Positions 4,972-5,533 of a stretch of DNA of 5,533 bases are shown one piece after another; position 1 is the stretch's first letter, and every line of letters starts with the position of its first letter. The stretch is from Ilumatobacteraceae bacterium (GTDB lineage Bacteria > Actinomycetota > Acidimicrobiia > Acidimicrobiales > Ilumatobacteraceae). The translations under genes and the position numbers were made by a program. The DNA is taken from the NCBI GenBank assembly GCA_025456105.1, contig JALOLG010000226.1:1-5533 (forward strand). Direction: 5' to 3'. The notes beneath the pieces were generated by a model. That model had not been told where the DNA came from and ran no database searches. It saw only the letters and a list, made by a program, of their open reading frames with translations.

Positions 4972-5533
4972 TCACCAGAACCAGGCGGGGGGTCTCGGCT
5001 CGGCAGCGGCGTACGAGCGCAGGCGGTCGAGCGCATCAGGGTCGTGCACGTCGATCACGTCGGCGACCGCCTCGGGGCCGGCCGCCCGCAGCGCGAGGTC
5101 GAGCTCGGAGCGCCGCGACGGGAGCGCCGAGGTGACGGCCAGCACCCGCTCACCCTGGCCCCGCAGCACGTGCGCCCGGCCGAGCAGACGCCACACCGCC
5201 TCGGCCGAGGTGAGACCACCGCGCACCGACGTGAACGCGCCGCCCACCTCCACCACCCAGCGGTCACCCGCGGCGTCGCGCACCACGAACGGTGCGACGA
5301 GTCCCGTGCCCGGCAGCCGGACGTCGGTGCCCTCCACCACGAAGCCGGCCTCCTCCAGCGCGCGCTGCACCACGACGCGGGAGCGCTCGCCGTCGCCAGG
5401 CCGCTCGATCGGCACCCCCTCCTCCGCGACGCGAGCCCGGGCGAGCTCGACGTAGCCGGGATCGAGGTCGTACCCCACGAACCGCCGGCCGAGTCGAGCG
5501 GCAGCCACGAGCGTCGAGCCGCTCCCCATGAAC
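4972..5533 (-). CDS. DNA methyltransferase (N6-adenine/N4-cytosine type), C-terminal part; runs off right edge
   Basis: The frame is open to the window edge and begins there with Phe then MGSGST, the AdoMet-binding motif I (usual form DPFxGSGxT). The Met at 5529 is therefore internal and not a start. GRRFVGYDLDPGYVELARARV follows, with the acidic residue of motif II that binds the AdoMet ribose. Motif I this close to the end implies that the catalytic (D/S)PPY motif lies upstream, outside the window, as in beta-class enzymes of the CcrM/YhdJ type. A further domain of about 125 residues follows, including TGLVAPFVV, RWVVEVGGAFTSVRGG, RVLAVTSALPSRRSELD and VADVIDVHDPDALDRLRSY. I recall similar tails on actinobacterial methyltransferases but cannot name a function. 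No restriction enzyme is visible beside it. The target sequence is unknown. The repeat/RDD gene follows after 57 bases and may be co-transcribed. Confidence 0.8.
   Translation of the reverse strand, partial: FMGSGSTLVAAARLGRRFVGYDLDPGYVELARARVAEEGVPIERPGDGERSRVVVQRALEEAGFVVEGTDVRLPGTGLVAPFVVRDAAGDRWVVEVGGAFTSVRGGLTSAEAVWRLLGRAHVLRGQGERVLAVTSALPSRRSELDLALRAAGPEAVADVIDVHDPDALDRLRSYAAAEPRPPAWFW

Noticed and set aside
4196..5455. 419-codon open frame on the plus strand with many Ser-Thr-Arg repeats
   Set aside because: Its repeats are only the antisense reading of the 27-bp units. The minus strand gives the regular V-D-x-D-x-L-L-D-R pattern and has a ribosome binding site.
5292..5531. Small plus-strand frame at the right edge
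   Set aside because: It is antisense to the methyltransferase fragment and consists mainly of Arg, Pro and Ala, as expected for a GC-rich shadow frame.

Overview
The window is very GC-rich throughout. Its coding frames carry G or C at most third codon positions, and the gene families are typical of high-GC Actinomycetota: an F420-type luciferase-like oxidoreductase, an MFS permease fused to a cyclic-nucleotide-binding domain, and an RDD membrane protein with an aspartate-rich N-terminal repeat array. The family mix suggests Acidimicrobiia or a relative, but this placement is inference from remembered families. No rRNA, tRNA, insertion sequence, phage gene or CRISPR array is visible.

Layout from left to right. 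The first 38 bases, read on the minus strand, are the start of a gene leaving the window, probably an amidohydrolase or N-acyl-D-amino-acid deacylase. A 160-base gap (39-198) holds an 18-bp perfect palindrome and an adjacent hairpin. A minus-strand pair follows: a GNAT-type acetyltransferase (199-870), coupled by a 4-base stop/start overlap to the upstream 12-TM MFS permease with a C-terminal cNMP-binding-like domain (867-2510). A 47-base divergent spacer holds a possible -10 element for each direction, placed as for leaderless transcripts. A plus-strand luciferase-like monooxygenase (2558-3586) then converges, with a 4-base gap, on a minus-strand locus at 3591-4914. That locus has 22 tandem nine-residue repeats followed by an RDD three-TM domain, but the two parts are in different reading frames. 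The window ends with the C-terminal part of a minus-strand DNA methyltransferase (4972-5533), whose motif I lies at the edge and which carries a further C-terminal domain of unclear function.

The permease and acetyltransferase form a transcription unit. The methyltransferase and the repeat/RDD gene are co-oriented, 57 bases apart, and could be co-transcribed. No pathway visibly links all the genes.

The most notable feature is the repeat/RDD locus. It has a regular 27-bp/9-aa repeat with recent internal duplications, and a frame break at about 4178-4200 that separates the repeats from the membrane domain they would normally be fused to. This is either a real frameshift or deletion, or a sequence error. 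I see no convincing evidence of an entirely new multi-gene system.
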